DNA of 64,000 nucleotides, from NCBI RefSeq assembly GCF_001428545.1, contig NZ_LMHZ01000078.1, positions 97,449-161,448 of the forward strand, read 5' to 3'. The DNA comes from Noviherbaspirillum sp. Root189 (GTDB taxonomy: Bacteria; Pseudomonadota; Gammaproteobacteria; Burkholderiales; Burkholderiaceae_D). Each line of letters begins with the position of its first letter. The stretch's first letter is position 1. The translations under genes and the position numbers were made by a program. This document shows positions 7,936 through 17,148 of the stretch, piece by piece. The notes beneath the pieces are model-generated. The model searched no databases. It was not told the DNA's origin and saw nothing but the letters and a program-made list of their open reading frames with translations.

Positions 7936-8652
7936 ATGAGCAAATTGAGCCTAGACCGTATCCTGCAATCGCAGGGATTCGGCACCCGCAAATGGTGCCG
8001 CGAACTGATCGCCGACGGGGAAGTGTCCATCGGCGGTGAGGTCATCAAGGATTACCGCACCGTCTTCGAGACGGACGGCCTGTCGTTTACCATTTTTGAT
8101 GAAGACTGGGAATACCGGGAGCACGTCTATATCGCCCTCAACAAGCCGGCAAATTTCGAGTGCTCGCGCAAGCCCAGCCACCATCCGGGCGTGCTGACGC
8201 TGCTGCCCGAGCAATTCACCTGGCGTGATGTGCAGCCTGTTGGCCGGCTCGATCATGACACCACCGGAATGCTGCTCATGTCGGACGATGGTGCGTTTAT
8301 CCACGCCCAGTCCTCGCCGCGCCGGCATGTGCCTAAGCTGTATGTTGCAACGACACACGCTCCGGTCACGGATGCCCTGATCGCGCAATTACTCTCCGGT
8401 GTGCAACTGCATGACGAACCCGCGCCGCTTGCCGCGCAGTCCTGTCGCAAGCTCGACGAACACCGCATTGAAATTGTTCTGGAGCAGGGCAAGTATCATC
8501 AGGTCAAGCGCATGCTTGCCGCCGCCGGCAATCATTGCGAGGCGTTATGCCGGACCATGATTGGAAAACTCAGCCTGGAAAGTCTTGAGCTTGAGGAGGG
8601 CGAATGGTGTTTTCTCGATGCCGCGCAGCTGTCTTTGCTGGCACCTGAATAG
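7936..8652 (+). CDS. rsuA: 16S rRNA pseudouridine synthase RsuA
   Basis: A 238-residue protein with an N-terminal S4 RNA-binding domain (residues 1-60, LDRILQSQGFGTRKWCRELI) and the RsuA/RluB/E/F catalytic domain. The catalytic aspartate is in GRLDHDTTGMLLMSDDG, and the RsuA end GKYHQVKRMLAAAGNH is intact. RsuA isomerises uridine 516 of 16S rRNA. ATG 7936 begins the conserved S4 domain, so the longer upstream open frame is not coding. The gene is divergent from the split-barrel/GAF pair. Confidence 0.88.
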   Translation: MSKLSLDRILQSQGFGTRKWCRELIADGEVSIGGEVIKDYRTVFETDGLSFTIFDEDWEYREHVYIALNKPANFECSRKPSHHPGVLTLLPEQFTWRDVQPVGRLDHDTTGMLLMSDDGAFIHAQSSPRRHVPKLYVATTHAPVTDALIAQLLSGVQLHDEPAPLAAQSCRKLDEHRIEIVLEQGKYHQVKRMLAAAGNHCEALCRTMIGKLSLESLELEEGEWCFLDAAQLSLLAPE

Positions 8653-8772
8653 TGTGTTTGAGCAACAACGGTGACGATTGTCAAGGAATCGTAATTGTTT
8701 CCTGAAATCAAGATGCTACTGGATGGAAATTCCGAATAAGATATAGCTCATTGCATCCCCGGAAACAGTGGT

Positions 8773-11136
8773 ATGGCGGAAACTGAATACAGGCGTCTTC
8801 TTCAAGCTGCGCAGGATCGTGCGCAATTCGGCTTTCTGGCCGTGGTCCAGCGCGCGCTGCAGGACGCCGATAAAAATCTGGTTGAATTGCTGGTCAAGGC
8901 CAAGTCCGGACTGGATCAGTCCGCCCTGACCGGCGTGCGTCATTTCATCCGTCAGGACGGTAATGTTTTTCTGCGCCGTATCGACACGATGTTTCGCACC
9001 AACCTTGATCGTGCCATGCAGACGATGTTCGTCGACCTGCGTCCCGGCATGCGCAAACTCAGTGCCAGCGAACTGTCCCTGATCGACGATGAGGTGGTCA
9101 ATCACCAGATCGAGGTAGGGCGTCTGGCTGAACGCATGCGTGAAGCCAACGAAGAATGCATCGGCCGTCTCAACGTCATCGTGGCCCAGATCCATGGTCA
9201 GCGTGAAGCGAAGGAGCGCGAAAATCCATTCCGTCCATACCTGTTAGCCCGCGCCTTATACGAAGCCATCAAGCAAACAGCGACCGACGAGGCGAATTCC
9301 CGCGTTCTGTTCGACCATATCGCAAATGCCCTGATTCCGCATTTGCCCGGTTATTACCAATCGATTCGGGACGTGTTCGAGTCTTCCGGCGTTCATGGAA
9401 AATTTGTCATGCAGCGCTCCCGCTCTGCGCATACGCAGCGCTATTTCGGCGGTCCCGGTGACAATTCCACGCAGTTCACGGCGCGATTGATGCCAGGCCT
9501 GCAACGGATGCTTGAGGTGTTGCAGGCCATCCCTGCCGGTGCAGTGGCGGGTGGTCCGTCGTCATCCGGCGCGACCGCGATGCCGCCGGACGCTGACGCC
9601 TCATCTGTGCAGGACTTTATTCGCAAGATGTTTACGCCAGCGCATTCCTTTCAACTGTCCGGCGGCGGTGCCGCCAGGGTGCACAGGGAATCGGCAGCGA
9701 CGATCAATCCGTTAGTCAGTCAGCTCAATGCTTATCAAAGCCTTGCATCTCAAGGCCAACCGGTCGATCCTGCTGCGGCCGGAACGCAGAACCAGCTTGC
9801 TGTAGTGCGCGAGTGCATGGACATGCAGAAGGCGTCCATGATGGAACGGATGACCGTGGATATCGTGGCCATGCTGTTTGAAATCATCCTGGACGATGAA
9901 CAGATTCCGGCCGAGTTGCGTCAACACATCGGGCGGTTGCAGATTCCGATCCTCAAGGCAGCCGTGATCGAACCGGACCTCATGCATGACGATGCGCATC
10001 CCGCGCGCCTGCTGCTTAATCGTATGAGTTCCGCGTCGGTGAATGTCGATCCCGCTTCCGCAGACGGAAAGCAACTGGTCGGTGAAATCGATCGTGTCGT
10101 CAGCCGGATACTGAAGGAATTCGATGCCGATGTATCGATCTTCGCCGACAGCCTGCTCCAGTTCGAACGTTTCCTGGTCGATTTTGTCCGCCAGGACGAT
10201 AGCCGGACCATACAGGCAATCGAAGCGGTCGAAGCCGCCGAGAAGTTCAGTATTCTGCTCAACAACACCATGGACACCTTGTGCGAAGTGTTGTTGCGGC
10301 TCAATGTCGATAAGCGGATATCCGATTTCCTTATCCGTCTCTGGCCGCATGTGCTGGTGCATGCGGCATGGAAGGACGTGGAAGAAGGGCGCCAGTCTTC
10401 CGCGCCGGATTGCCTTGCCTTGCAATATCGCAGCCTGTTGCCGGAATTGTTATGGAGCGTTCAGGAAAAGCGGGCGCCGGCGGACCGCTCCGCACTGATG
10501 CGGATCCTGCCCGGCATGGTCAAGCGTTTCCGTGAGGCGCTTATGCTGATCCAGTTGCCCGAGGAGGAAGCCAAGGAGATCCTCGATATTCTGATGGAGA
10601 TGCATACACAGGTACTGCGAGGTACCGTGAAAACCAGGGATACGGATCTCGTCGGACTGGAGGAGCTTCAACAACAGTTTGCCCGCCTTGTCGTGTCATG
10701 GGAACGTGTGTCATGGGGCCTCGGCGATCCACCTCAGGCGCGTGCTTCGGTAATCGAACAGGTCTTCGCCAAACGCGGCGTCGTTGCTCAGCAAAACCTG
10801 GGAATGGGTACAGCCGGCACGTCACAGGCCGACCGCGAATTTCTGACGCAAACCTATTTGCTCGGTACGCGCGTGCAGTTCATGCACGGACGCGGTAGTG
10901 CTGAAGCTGAGACTGATGGCGGTACACCGGGCCAACTGGTATGGATCAGCACCCACCGCTCGTTGTATCTCTTCAAGCAGGAAAGCGATGCAGGTCTGGT
11001 CCTGTTTAGCTACTCTTCCTTACTGGAAGCCTTACGCGACGAAACGGTCTTGCCGCTGGAGTATGCGCCGGTATTCGAGAGAGCCGTTGAATCGCTATTG
11101 TTCGGGGCCGGCAAACTGCAGGACATGTCGGTCTGA
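8773..11136 (+). CDS. DUF1631 family protein
   Basis: A 787-residue soluble protein with the hallmarks of the large DUF1631 family found in beta- and gammaproteobacteria: long helical segments, a Gly/Ala/Ser-rich linker near 250-275, and a C-terminal beta-region (TRVQFMHGRGSA..QLVWISTHRSLYLFKQ) like a small PilZ-like or SH3-like barrel. No catalytic motif is seen. Family members have no firm biochemical role; a link to c-di-GMP signalling has been suggested from the PilZ-like end. It starts 120 bp after rsuA and is probably transcribed alone, ending in a strong hairpin. Confidence 0.8.
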   Translation: MAETEYRRLLQAAQDRAQFGFLAVVQRALQDADKNLVELLVKAKSGLDQSALTGVRHFIRQDGNVFLRRIDTMFRTNLDRAMQTMFVDLRPGMRKLSASELSLIDDEVVNHQIEVGRLAERMREANEECIGRLNVIVAQIHGQREAKERENPFRPYLLARALYEAIKQTATDEANSRVLFDHIANALIPHLPGYYQSIRDVFESSGVHGKFVMQRSRSAHTQRYFGGPGDNSTQFTARLMPGLQRMLEVLQAIPAGAVAGGPSSSGATAMPPDADASSVQDFIRKMFTPAHSFQLSGGGAARVHRESAATINPLVSQLNAYQSLASQGQPVDPAAAGTQNQLAVVRECMDMQKASMMERMTVDIVAMLFEIILDDEQIPAELRQHIGRLQIPILKAAVIEPDLMHDDAHPARLLLNRMSSASVNVDPASADGKQLVGEIDRVVSRILKEFDADVSIFADSLLQFERFLVDFVRQDDSRTIQAIEAVEAAEKFSILLNNTMDTLCEVLLRLNVDKRISDFLIRLWPHVLVHAAWKDVEEGRQSSAPDCLALQYRSLLPELLWSVQEKRAPADRSALMRILPGMVKRFREALMLIQLPEEEAKEILDILMEMHTQVLRGTVKTRDTDLVGLEELQQQFARLVVSWERVSWGLGDPPQARASVIEQVFAKRGVVAQQNLGMGTAGTSQADREFLTQTYLLGTRVQFMHGRGSAEAETDGGTPGQLVWISTHRSLYLFKQESDAGLVLFSYSSLLEALRDETVLPLEYAPVFERAVESLLFGAGKLQDMSV

Positions 11137-11160
11137 AGCCACTCTGTCGTTCCAGTCACG

Positions 11161-11197
11161 TTGGAGCAAGGACGCGTGCGACGCACCCTTGCTCCAA
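11161..11197 (+). terminator. Strong hairpin after the DUF1631 gene
   Basis: An 11-bp perfect stem (TTGGAGCAAGG at 11161-11171 with CCTTGCTCCAA at 11187-11197) encloses a 15-base loop, 25 bp after the stop codon. No U-run follows, so it may be an RNA-processing or Rho-dependent 3' end rather than a classical intrinsic terminator. Confidence 0.5.
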
Positions 11198-11221
11198 CCT
11201 CCGCACATGCTTTGGCAGGAG

Positions 11222-11335
11222 TTATACCAATCCCAACCCATAACGCACCATGAGATCGCGTCTTTTTTCGGGGGCGCCGAGCCGTCTGCCTGCGTTGCAC
11301 TCGTCGTCAATAGCCCGCTATTGACTCCTCCTGCG
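11222..11335 (+). repeat. Dispersed intergenic repeat, copy A
   Basis: Begins TTATACCAATCCCAACCC and continues through a conserved core to CTCCTCCTGCG. A hairpin with arms GTCAATAG and CTATTGAC and loop CCCG lies at 11306-11325. It is nearly identical to copies at 32906 and 55705. The right-hand inverted end of the complete copy is missing or decayed here, although CGTTACAGGT appears again at 11373-11382 across the ppnN stop codon. The copy lies between convergent genes. Confidence 0.85.
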
Positions 11336-11375
11336 CCTTGCCAGTCAAAAAAATCCATCGATCTCATTTGTCACG

Positions 11376-12698
11376 TTACAGGTGCTGCGCAACAAACGAT
11401 GCCAGCAACGCATCCATCGGGCCCATGATGCTCGTGTCGCCATGAATCTCGAATACGCCATGCTCTTCAATGGCGCGAATGCCCTGGTCTTTCACGTTGC
11501 CTGCCACAACCCCGGAGAACGCGCGCCGCAGGTTGGCGGCCAGCAGATGGGTTTCCTGATCCTTGTGTAGATGAAGGTTGCGCATATTTTGATGCGTCGG
11601 GACGAAGGGCTTCTGAAATTCCTGATCGATCTTCAGCAGCCAGTTAAAGTAATAGGCGTCACTGCGTACTTTCCTGAATTCCCGGACAAGCTTGAGCCCG
11701 GCCTGCATTTCCTGTGCAACCTGCGCCGGGTCATCTATGATGATCTTGTAGCGCTGCTGTGCCTGCGGTCCCAGCGTCAGACCAATGAACTGGTCGATCT
11801 GGATGAAATATTCACGCGCGGCTTCGGGACCGGTAAAGATGAGGGGAAAAGGTTGTTCCTCGTTTTCAGGATGCAGCAGGATGCCGAGGATATACAGGAT
11901 TTCTTCAGCCGTGCCCGCTCCGCCAGGAAATACCACGATCCCGTGTCCGGTGCGGACGAATGCTTCCAGACGTTTTTCGATATCGGGAAGGATGACAAGA
12001 TCATTCACGATTGGGTTGGGCGATTCGGCGGCAATGATGCCGGGTTCGGTCAGGCCGAGATAGCGGCCGTTGTTGATGCGCTGCTTGGAGTGGGCAATCG
12101 TGGCGCCTTTCATCGGCCCTTTCATCGCCCCCGGCCCGCAACCGGTGCAGATGTCGAGCGATCGCAGGCCAAGTTCGTAGCCTACTTTCTTTGTGTAGTC
12201 ATACTCCTCACGTGATATCGAATGTCCACCCCAGCAGACAACCAGGTTCGGATTCGTCAGCGGTCGCAATACTTCCGCATTGCGCAGGATATGAAATACC
12301 GCATCGGTCACCCCCTCGGAGGAGCTCAGGTCAAAGGTTGGATTGTCGATGATCTCATCATTAACAAAGATCACGTCGCGAAGTACGGCAAACAGATGCT
12401 CATGAATACCCTTGATCATCTTGCCGTCCACAAAGGCGTTTGCGGGCGCGCCCTTGATGTCGAGCTTGATGCCGCGCTCGCGCTGAAGGATAGAGATATC
12501 AAAGGATTTGTACCGCTCAAGCAATTCCTTGCCGTCATCCAGCGCGTTTCCGCAATTAAGCACAGCCAGGGAACAGTTGCGAAAGGTGTTGTACAAACCG
12601 CCCTGGCTGTTATCGAGCAGTCGCGCTACCTCTGCCTTGGACAGGATTTCCAGACGGCCTTCAGGAGAAATCAATGTGTCGACGACGTGATGATCCAT
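11376..12698 (-). CDS. ppnN: PpnN-type nucleotide 5'-monophosphate nucleosidase (LOG family)
   Basis: A 440-residue protein from ATG 12698 (a start at 12758 would add 20 residues not found in E. coli PpnN). The N-terminal domain (ISPEGRLEILSKAEVARL, FRNCSLAVLNCG) and C-terminal domain are those of YgdH/PpnN. The central LOG Rossmann domain carries the motif PGGAGTAEE that binds the nucleotide phosphate. PpnN cleaves purine and pyrimidine monophosphates to base and ribose 5-phosphate, and in E. coli it is stimulated by (p)ppGpp. No operon partner. Confidence 0.9.
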   Translation of the reverse strand: MDHHVVDTLISPEGRLEILSKAEVARLLDNSQGGLYNTFRNCSLAVLNCGNALDDGKELLERYKSFDISILQRERGIKLDIKGAPANAFVDGKMIKGIHEHLFAVLRDVIFVNDEIIDNPTFDLSSSEGVTDAVFHILRNAEVLRPLTNPNLVVCWGGHSISREEYDYTKKVGYELGLRSLDICTGCGPGAMKGPMKGATIAHSKQRINNGRYLGLTEPGIIAAESPNPIVNDLVILPDIEKRLEAFVRTGHGIVVFPGGAGTAEEILYILGILLHPENEEQPFPLIFTGPEAAREYFIQIDQFIGLTLGPQAQQRYKIIIDDPAQVAQEMQAGLKLVREFRKVRSDAYYFNWLLKIDQEFQKPFVPTHQNMRNLHLHKDQETHLLAANLRRAFSGVVAGNVKDQGIRAIEEHGVFEIHGDTSIMGPMDALLASFVAQHL

Positions 12699-13080
12699 AT
12701 TTTGATTTGATTTGTATGAACTGTTCTTGACTAAAGTAAGGCGTTGATGTGCCGCCATGTTCTAGCTTAGGCGTAGATGGCACGGTTTCAGTATACCGGT
12801 GCTGCCGTAAGGAAGCATGTCCTTTTTCCGTGGCCAGCGCATCCATTGACGAGCCGCAATATGGCAGCGCTGACGATGCAATCGAATGCCGCTTTATCGT
12901 ACGGCAGACCGGACAGCACTGAGTTGGATCACGCCGGGCATGCTTGGTGCGAACAATCGGTGTCAGGTTGCGTCGAAATGATATTGACCATGGCTCGCCA
13001 GGTATCGTCAGGTATCGCCGTGACCAGGATCGGATACGGAGGCGCAGGTTGGCTATCGCTGAGCCATCTTTGGGGGACGA
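12699..13080. other. Intergenic region between ppnN and the LOV-GGDEF-EAL gene
   Basis: This 382-bp divergent intergenic stretch carries the promoters of both flanking genes. Overlapping short frames on both strands show no recognisable protein and look like chance openings in GC-rich DNA. Confidence 0.45.
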
Positions 13081-15762
13081 ATGAAACGGACTGGCCACAT
13101 CGACGAGGCTCTTCGTCTCGAGGCGCTAAGAAGCTGCAATGTTCTCGACACCGGCGCGGAAGCCCGGTTCGACGAAATCACTGAGCTTGCCGCCAACATT
13201 TGCGGTACGCCAATGGGAGTGCTCACCCTGATTGACGAAAAGCGCCAGTGGTTCAAGTCCCGCATCGGTATCGAGGTGCAGGAGACTCCCAGGGAAATCG
13301 CGTTTTGCCTGCTCACTGTCGCCGAGGCCAAAACCACCGTCATCCGCGATACATGGGGCGACCCCCGCTTCGCGAAGAATCCTTTCGTTATTGGTGAGCC
13401 CTACATTCGCTTTTACGCGGGAACGCCGTTGATGATGAGCGACGGGAACATCCTGGGAGCGCTCGCCGTACTTGCTCGTGAAGCACGCGACCTGTCCAGC
13501 GAACAGCGCAGGGCACTTGAAATTCTGGCGCGCCAGGCTGTTGCCCAACTTGAATTGCGCAGAAGCCTGAGCACCCTCGGCAGCGCGCTTGAGCAACTTG
13601 GCCGGTCCGAAGACGAACTGCGACTGTCGCATGGCGAACTGGAAAAACGGGTATCGGAGAGAGCCGCGGCCCTAAAGGATCTCAACTTGATTTTACAACG
13701 GCAAATCGCCGACCGTACCGCTGAAGCACAAGCGTCGCAAGCCATTATCGACAGTCTTCCCGGCATTTTTTATTTGTTTGACCGGGACGGGCATTATCTT
13801 CGCTGGAACCGCAACCTCGAAGCGATTACCGGCTATAGCGCGGAAGAAATCCGGCGGCTGCATCCGCTTGACCTGTTCAGTTCTCCGGAAGACAAGGCGA
13901 GGGTTGCTGAACGTATCGAGCAGGTACTCAAAACTGGCGCTGCAACGGTCGAGGCAGATATGACCGTGAAGTCCGGGGAGAGAATTCCGTATTTCTTAAC
14001 CGGTGTCCGGATTGAAATCGACGGAAAACAATGCATAGCAGGCCTCGGTGTCGATATCACTGAACGCCTGAAAGCTGAAGAAGCGCTTCGCTTACGCGAT
14101 CGCGCAATCCAGGCCAGTGTCAATGCCATCGTTATCACTGACCTCAACGGTAACGTCGAGTATGCCAATCCCGCATTCGAGCGAATCACCGGTTATACCA
14201 ATGAAGAACTGCTGGGACGCAATTGCCGTTTCCTGCAAAGAGACGATACTGCGCAGGCGGGCATTGCATCATTGCGACGCGGTATTGCGCAGCGTGAAGA
14301 AGTATCCGCCTTGCTGCGCAATTATCGCAAGGATGGCACGATGTTCTGGAACGAAATGCATATTGCTCCGGTACGAGACGCCGATGGCGTCGTCACCCAC
14401 TTTGTGGGCGTGCTCAACGACATCAGCGCCATCAAATACTATGAGCAGGAACTGCAGCGGCAAGCAACCTTCGATACCCTGACCGCACTGGTTAATCGCA
14501 ATGTACTAAAAGACAGGCTGCGCCAGGATATTGCCGCAGCTGCGAGAGCGAAAGAATGCCTGACGGTAGGTTTTCTCGACCTGGATAACTTCAAGTTCAT
14601 TAATGACAGCTTGGGCCATCCCGTAGGCGACGAACTGCTCAAGAGCGTTGCGCAAAGGCTGGTGAGCTGCCTGCGCGGCAACGATACGATCGCGCGGTAT
14701 GGCGGCGATGAGTTTGCCTTTGTCATCTATGGATGTAAGGATGAAAAGATGATAGCGGCGCTGATGAATCGCATTCTGCGTACCATTGATCGGCCTTTCG
14801 ATATTGAGGGTCACAGGTTCTTTGTCAGCGGCAGTATCGGTATCAGCTTTTATCCCAAGGATGGCAAGGATGTGGACACCTTGCTTAAAAATGCCGATGC
14901 GGCAATGTACCGTGCCAAGGAAAAGGGGAGGAATAACTGGCAACCTTACATGCCGGCGATGAATGAAAGGGTAAAAGAAAGACTGTTACTGGAATCCCGG
15001 CTGCGGCAGGCAATGTCGGGCAATGAATTTCTTCTTTACTATCAGCCGAAAGTCAGCCTGAAAACAGGACAGATTGTTGGTGTCGAAGCATTATTGCGCT
15101 GGCAGTCGCCGCAAGGACACATCATCGGTCCTGCCTCATTTATTCCGCTTGCTGAAGAGACCGGGCTTATTGTTCCGATCGGCGAGTGGGTATTGCACAC
15201 GGCGTGCGCGCACGTCAAGACCCTGGCGGAAACAGGGCTGCCGCCCCTGCGCGTTGCCGTTAACATCTCCGCGCGCCAGTTCGGGCCAAAGACGCTCAAG
15301 GACCTTGTCGGCCGGGCATTATCCTCTTCCGGATTGGCGCCGTCGGCGCTTGAGCTTGAACTGACCGAAACCCTCGTCATGCAAAATCCCGAAGATGCAA
15401 TCGGAGTGTTGCTCGATCTTAAGGACATGGGGCTGCGATTGGCGATTGACGATTTTGGAACCGGTTACTCAAGCCTGAGTTATCTGCAACGTTTCCCTGT
15501 TGACCATCTGAAGATCGATCAGTCTTTTGTGCGTGACATTGGTGCCGACCCGAACGACGCGATCATTGCCCGCGCGGTCATTTCACTCGGGCACAGCCTG
15601 GGCATGAGTGTGATCGCAGAAGGCGTATCAAATGACGGTCAACTGAGCTTCCTGCGTGAAAACGGGTGCGATGAAATGCAAGGATTCCTGTTCAGTCACC
15701 CCATCCCAATTGATGAATTGAAAGGGTTGCTGCAAAAGGGGCATGGACTGTTTACGCATTAG
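13081..15762 (+). CDS. GAF-PAS-LOV-GGDEF-EAL c-di-GMP enzyme
   Basis: An 893-residue cytoplasmic protein. In order: GAF (about 20-160), coiled coil (165-225), PAS (226-335), a second PAS of LOV type (338-455), GGDEF (463-625) and EAL (650-885). The LOV domain has GRNCRFLQ with the flavin-adduct cysteine C382, and NYRKDGTMFWNE, but the usual glutamine in FVGVQ is replaced by L445. The GGDEF motif (541) is intact and has an RxxD inhibitory site 5 residues before it. The EAL part keeps EALLRW (669), ELTET, DDFGTG (790) and LKIDQ, so both cyclase and phosphodiesterase activity are possible. Blue-light control of c-di-GMP is inferred. Confidence 0.88.
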   Translation: MKRTGHIDEALRLEALRSCNVLDTGAEARFDEITELAANICGTPMGVLTLIDEKRQWFKSRIGIEVQETPREIAFCLLTVAEAKTTVIRDTWGDPRFAKNPFVIGEPYIRFYAGTPLMMSDGNILGALAVLAREARDLSSEQRRALEILARQAVAQLELRRSLSTLGSALEQLGRSEDELRLSHGELEKRVSERAAALKDLNLILQRQIADRTAEAQASQAIIDSLPGIFYLFDRDGHYLRWNRNLEAITGYSAEEIRRLHPLDLFSSPEDKARVAERIEQVLKTGAATVEADMTVKSGERIPYFLTGVRIEIDGKQCIAGLGVDITERLKAEEALRLRDRAIQASVNAIVITDLNGNVEYANPAFERITGYTNEELLGRNCRFLQRDDTAQAGIASLRRGIAQREEVSALLRNYRKDGTMFWNEMHIAPVRDADGVVTHFVGVLNDISAIKYYEQELQRQATFDTLTALVNRNVLKDRLRQDIAAAARAKECLTVGFLDLDNFKFINDSLGHPVGDELLKSVAQRLVSCLRGNDTIARYGGDEFAFVIYGCKDEKMIAALMNRILRTIDRPFDIEGHRFFVSGSIGISFYPKDGKDVDTLLKNADAAMYRAKEKGRNNWQPYMPAMNERVKERLLLESRLRQAMSGNEFLLYYQPKVSLKTGQIVGVEALLRWQSPQGHIIGPASFIPLAEETGLIVPIGEWVLHTACAHVKTLAETGLPPLRVAVNISARQFGPKTLKDLVGRALSSSGLAPSALELELTETLVMQNPEDAIGVLLDLKDMGLRLAIDDFGTGYSSLSYLQRFPVDHLKIDQSFVRDIGADPNDAIIARAVISLGHSLGMSVIAEGVSNDGQLSFLRENGCDEMQGFLFSHPIPIDELKGLLQKGHGLFTH

Positions 15763-15913
15763 CAAAGTTGCGGGAAAAGCGAAAAATTTGCGATAGATAA
15801 GATAGATGATCTTCTGTCAAAAATTGTGAGAACCGAAGAGGTCGCGCCGGTCTAATCGCTTACCTTCTGCTATTTGCTGAAGATTCCATCCCCAATCAAT
15901 GTACGGAGGCAGC

Positions 15914-16555
15914 ATGAAGAAGCAATCAATCGCACTTGTTATATCCCTTATGGCCGCAGCAGGTATTGCAGTGGCACAAACCAGTTCTTCTCCTTCATCC
16001 TCGGGTTCTTCATCCGGGTCATCGAGCCCAAGTTCCGGCATGAGCAGCGGCTCAAGTGGTTCGAGCGGCTCAGGCAGTTCGGGCACTATGTCCAGCGGAA
16101 GCTCAAGTTCGCCGAGCAGCACCTCGGACACTTCCGGCAGCAGCGGATCTTCCGGTTCATCCGGTTCATCCGGTTCATCCGGTAGTGGCATGAGCGGTTC
16201 TTCAGGCTCATCCGGGTCTTCGGATTCCTCGGGCTCAATGGGTTCGGGGTCCAGCGGTTCAAGCTCATCGACCGATCCTTCCTCGTCCAGCGGCAGCAGC
16301 GGTTCGAGCGGCACGAGTGGTTCGTCGGGTTCCTCCGGGTCATCAATGGGTTCGGGCTCCAGCGGCTCCAGCGGAAGCATGGGCTCGTCCAGTGGTTCGA
16401 GCGGCACCACGGGTTCCAGCTCGTCCGGCAGTTCGCCAAGCTCCACGGATTCCAGTTCGTCCAGTTCGCCAAGTTCCACGGGTTCCAGTTCGTCCAGTTC
16501 GCCAAGCTCTACGGGTTCAGGCACGACTGGCAGTAGCAGTTCGGGAAGCCGTTAA
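15914..16555 (+). CDS. Exported serine/glycine-rich repeat protein
   Basis: A 213-residue protein from ATG 15914, with GGAGG 4 bases upstream. A Sec signal peptide covers about 1-23 (MKKQSIALVISLMAAAGIAVAQ). The rest is almost wholly Ser and Gly, with some Thr, Pro, Met and Asp, in degenerate SSGSSG units; in DNA these appear as short in-frame repeats such as three tandem TCATCCGGT units near 16160. No Cys or catalytic residues. Such sequence is disordered and could be an extracellular matrix, surface or adhesive filler protein, but no function can be assigned. Followed by a strong terminator. Confidence 0.8.
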   Translation: MKKQSIALVISLMAAAGIAVAQTSSSPSSSGSSSGSSSPSSGMSSGSSGSSGSGSSGTMSSGSSSSPSSTSDTSGSSGSSGSSGSSGSSGSGMSGSSGSSGSSDSSGSMGSGSSGSSSSTDPSSSSGSSGSSGTSGSSGSSGSSMGSGSSGSSGSMGSSSGSSGTTGSSSSGSSPSSTDSSSSSSPSSTGSSSSSSPSSTGSGTTGSSSSGSR

Positions 16556-16580
16556 TTCTTCTCGTAATCTCTGCTGACAC

Positions 16581-16616
16581 GATGGCCGGGCGATTTGACC
16601 CGGCCATCTTTTTTTA
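16581..16616 (+). terminator. Rho-independent terminator of the Ser/Gly-rich gene
   Basis: GATGGCCGGG (16581-16590) pairs with CCCGGCCATC (16599-16608) over an 8-base loop and is followed by a run of seven or more T. It lies 26 bp after the stop codon. Confidence 0.93.
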
Positions 16617-16809
16617 ATGAATGCTACCGATGATTGCGCCCAATCATCGATAGGGCATACAGTTTCGAGTGAAATGTTAATTACGTGCCGTCATAGAGTT
16701 GACTGGCGCACCGGTAAATGGTCGCGCGCGCGTGTCGCCAGACACCTTGAAACAGGCGTAACCAACCGCAACATGGAGGAGATGTTAACGTCGATTTTGG
16801 AGAATATGA

Positions 16810-17034
16810 ATGCAGACCCTGAACTACACAGTAGGACCCTGGCACGCGGAAGCGTTGCTGGAAGAAGTTGAGCCCGGCAAGTTGATGGCAGTTATTTCGG
16901 TCACCGATGACAAAGGGACTGCACTGCATGACTCGAAACACACCGTTGTATTCGATCATGAACAGGGACAGGACAAAGCCAAGGAAACAGAACAGCTGGT
17001 AAAACATCTTTTGCAAGAGCGATACGGAGTCTAA
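16810..17034 (+). CDS. Small conserved-looking protein of unknown function
   Basis: A 74-residue soluble protein (starts MQTLNYTVGPWHAEALLEEV) with a plausible ribosome-binding site GGAGA 7 bases before the ATG. Predicted as a short beta-beta-beta-alpha unit: a strand-rich first half and a Lys/Glu-rich C-terminal helix (KETEQLVKHLLQERYG). No cysteine or signal peptide. I do not recognise the family. Its TAA stop lies on the first base of a dispersed repeat (copy B). Confidence 0.6.
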   Translation: MQTLNYTVGPWHAEALLEEVEPGKLMAVISVTDDKGTALHDSKHTVVFDHEQGQDKAKETEQLVKHLLQERYGV

Positions 17035-17070
17035 TACCCAACCCAACCCATAACGGAACATGAAATCGCG
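17034..17070 (+). repeat. Dispersed intergenic repeat, copy B (5' fragment)
   Basis: Only the left end is present: ATACCCAACCCAACCC, then CATAACG and a diverged match to ACATGAAATCGCG. The internal hairpin and the right end are absent. It starts on the last base of the upstream gene's TAA stop, as in copies C and D. Confidence 0.7.
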
Positions 17071-17148
17071 CGCGTTAGCCAGCCAGCGCTTCCCGCCACA
17101 TGATCGTGGCTGATGCCGATATCTCTGTACAGGAAAAACTCGCATGAT

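Noticed and set aside
12661..13184. Overlapping frames on both strands between ppnN and the LOV gene
   Set aside because: Low-quality codon use, no motifs, and they overlap the starts of two real genes.
15817..16524. Long minus-strand frame rich in Glu, Pro, Leu and Asp, opposite the Ser/Gly-rich gene
   Set aside because: It is the complement of Ser/Gly codons and has no ribosome-binding site; the plus-strand frame has a signal peptide, start site and terminator.
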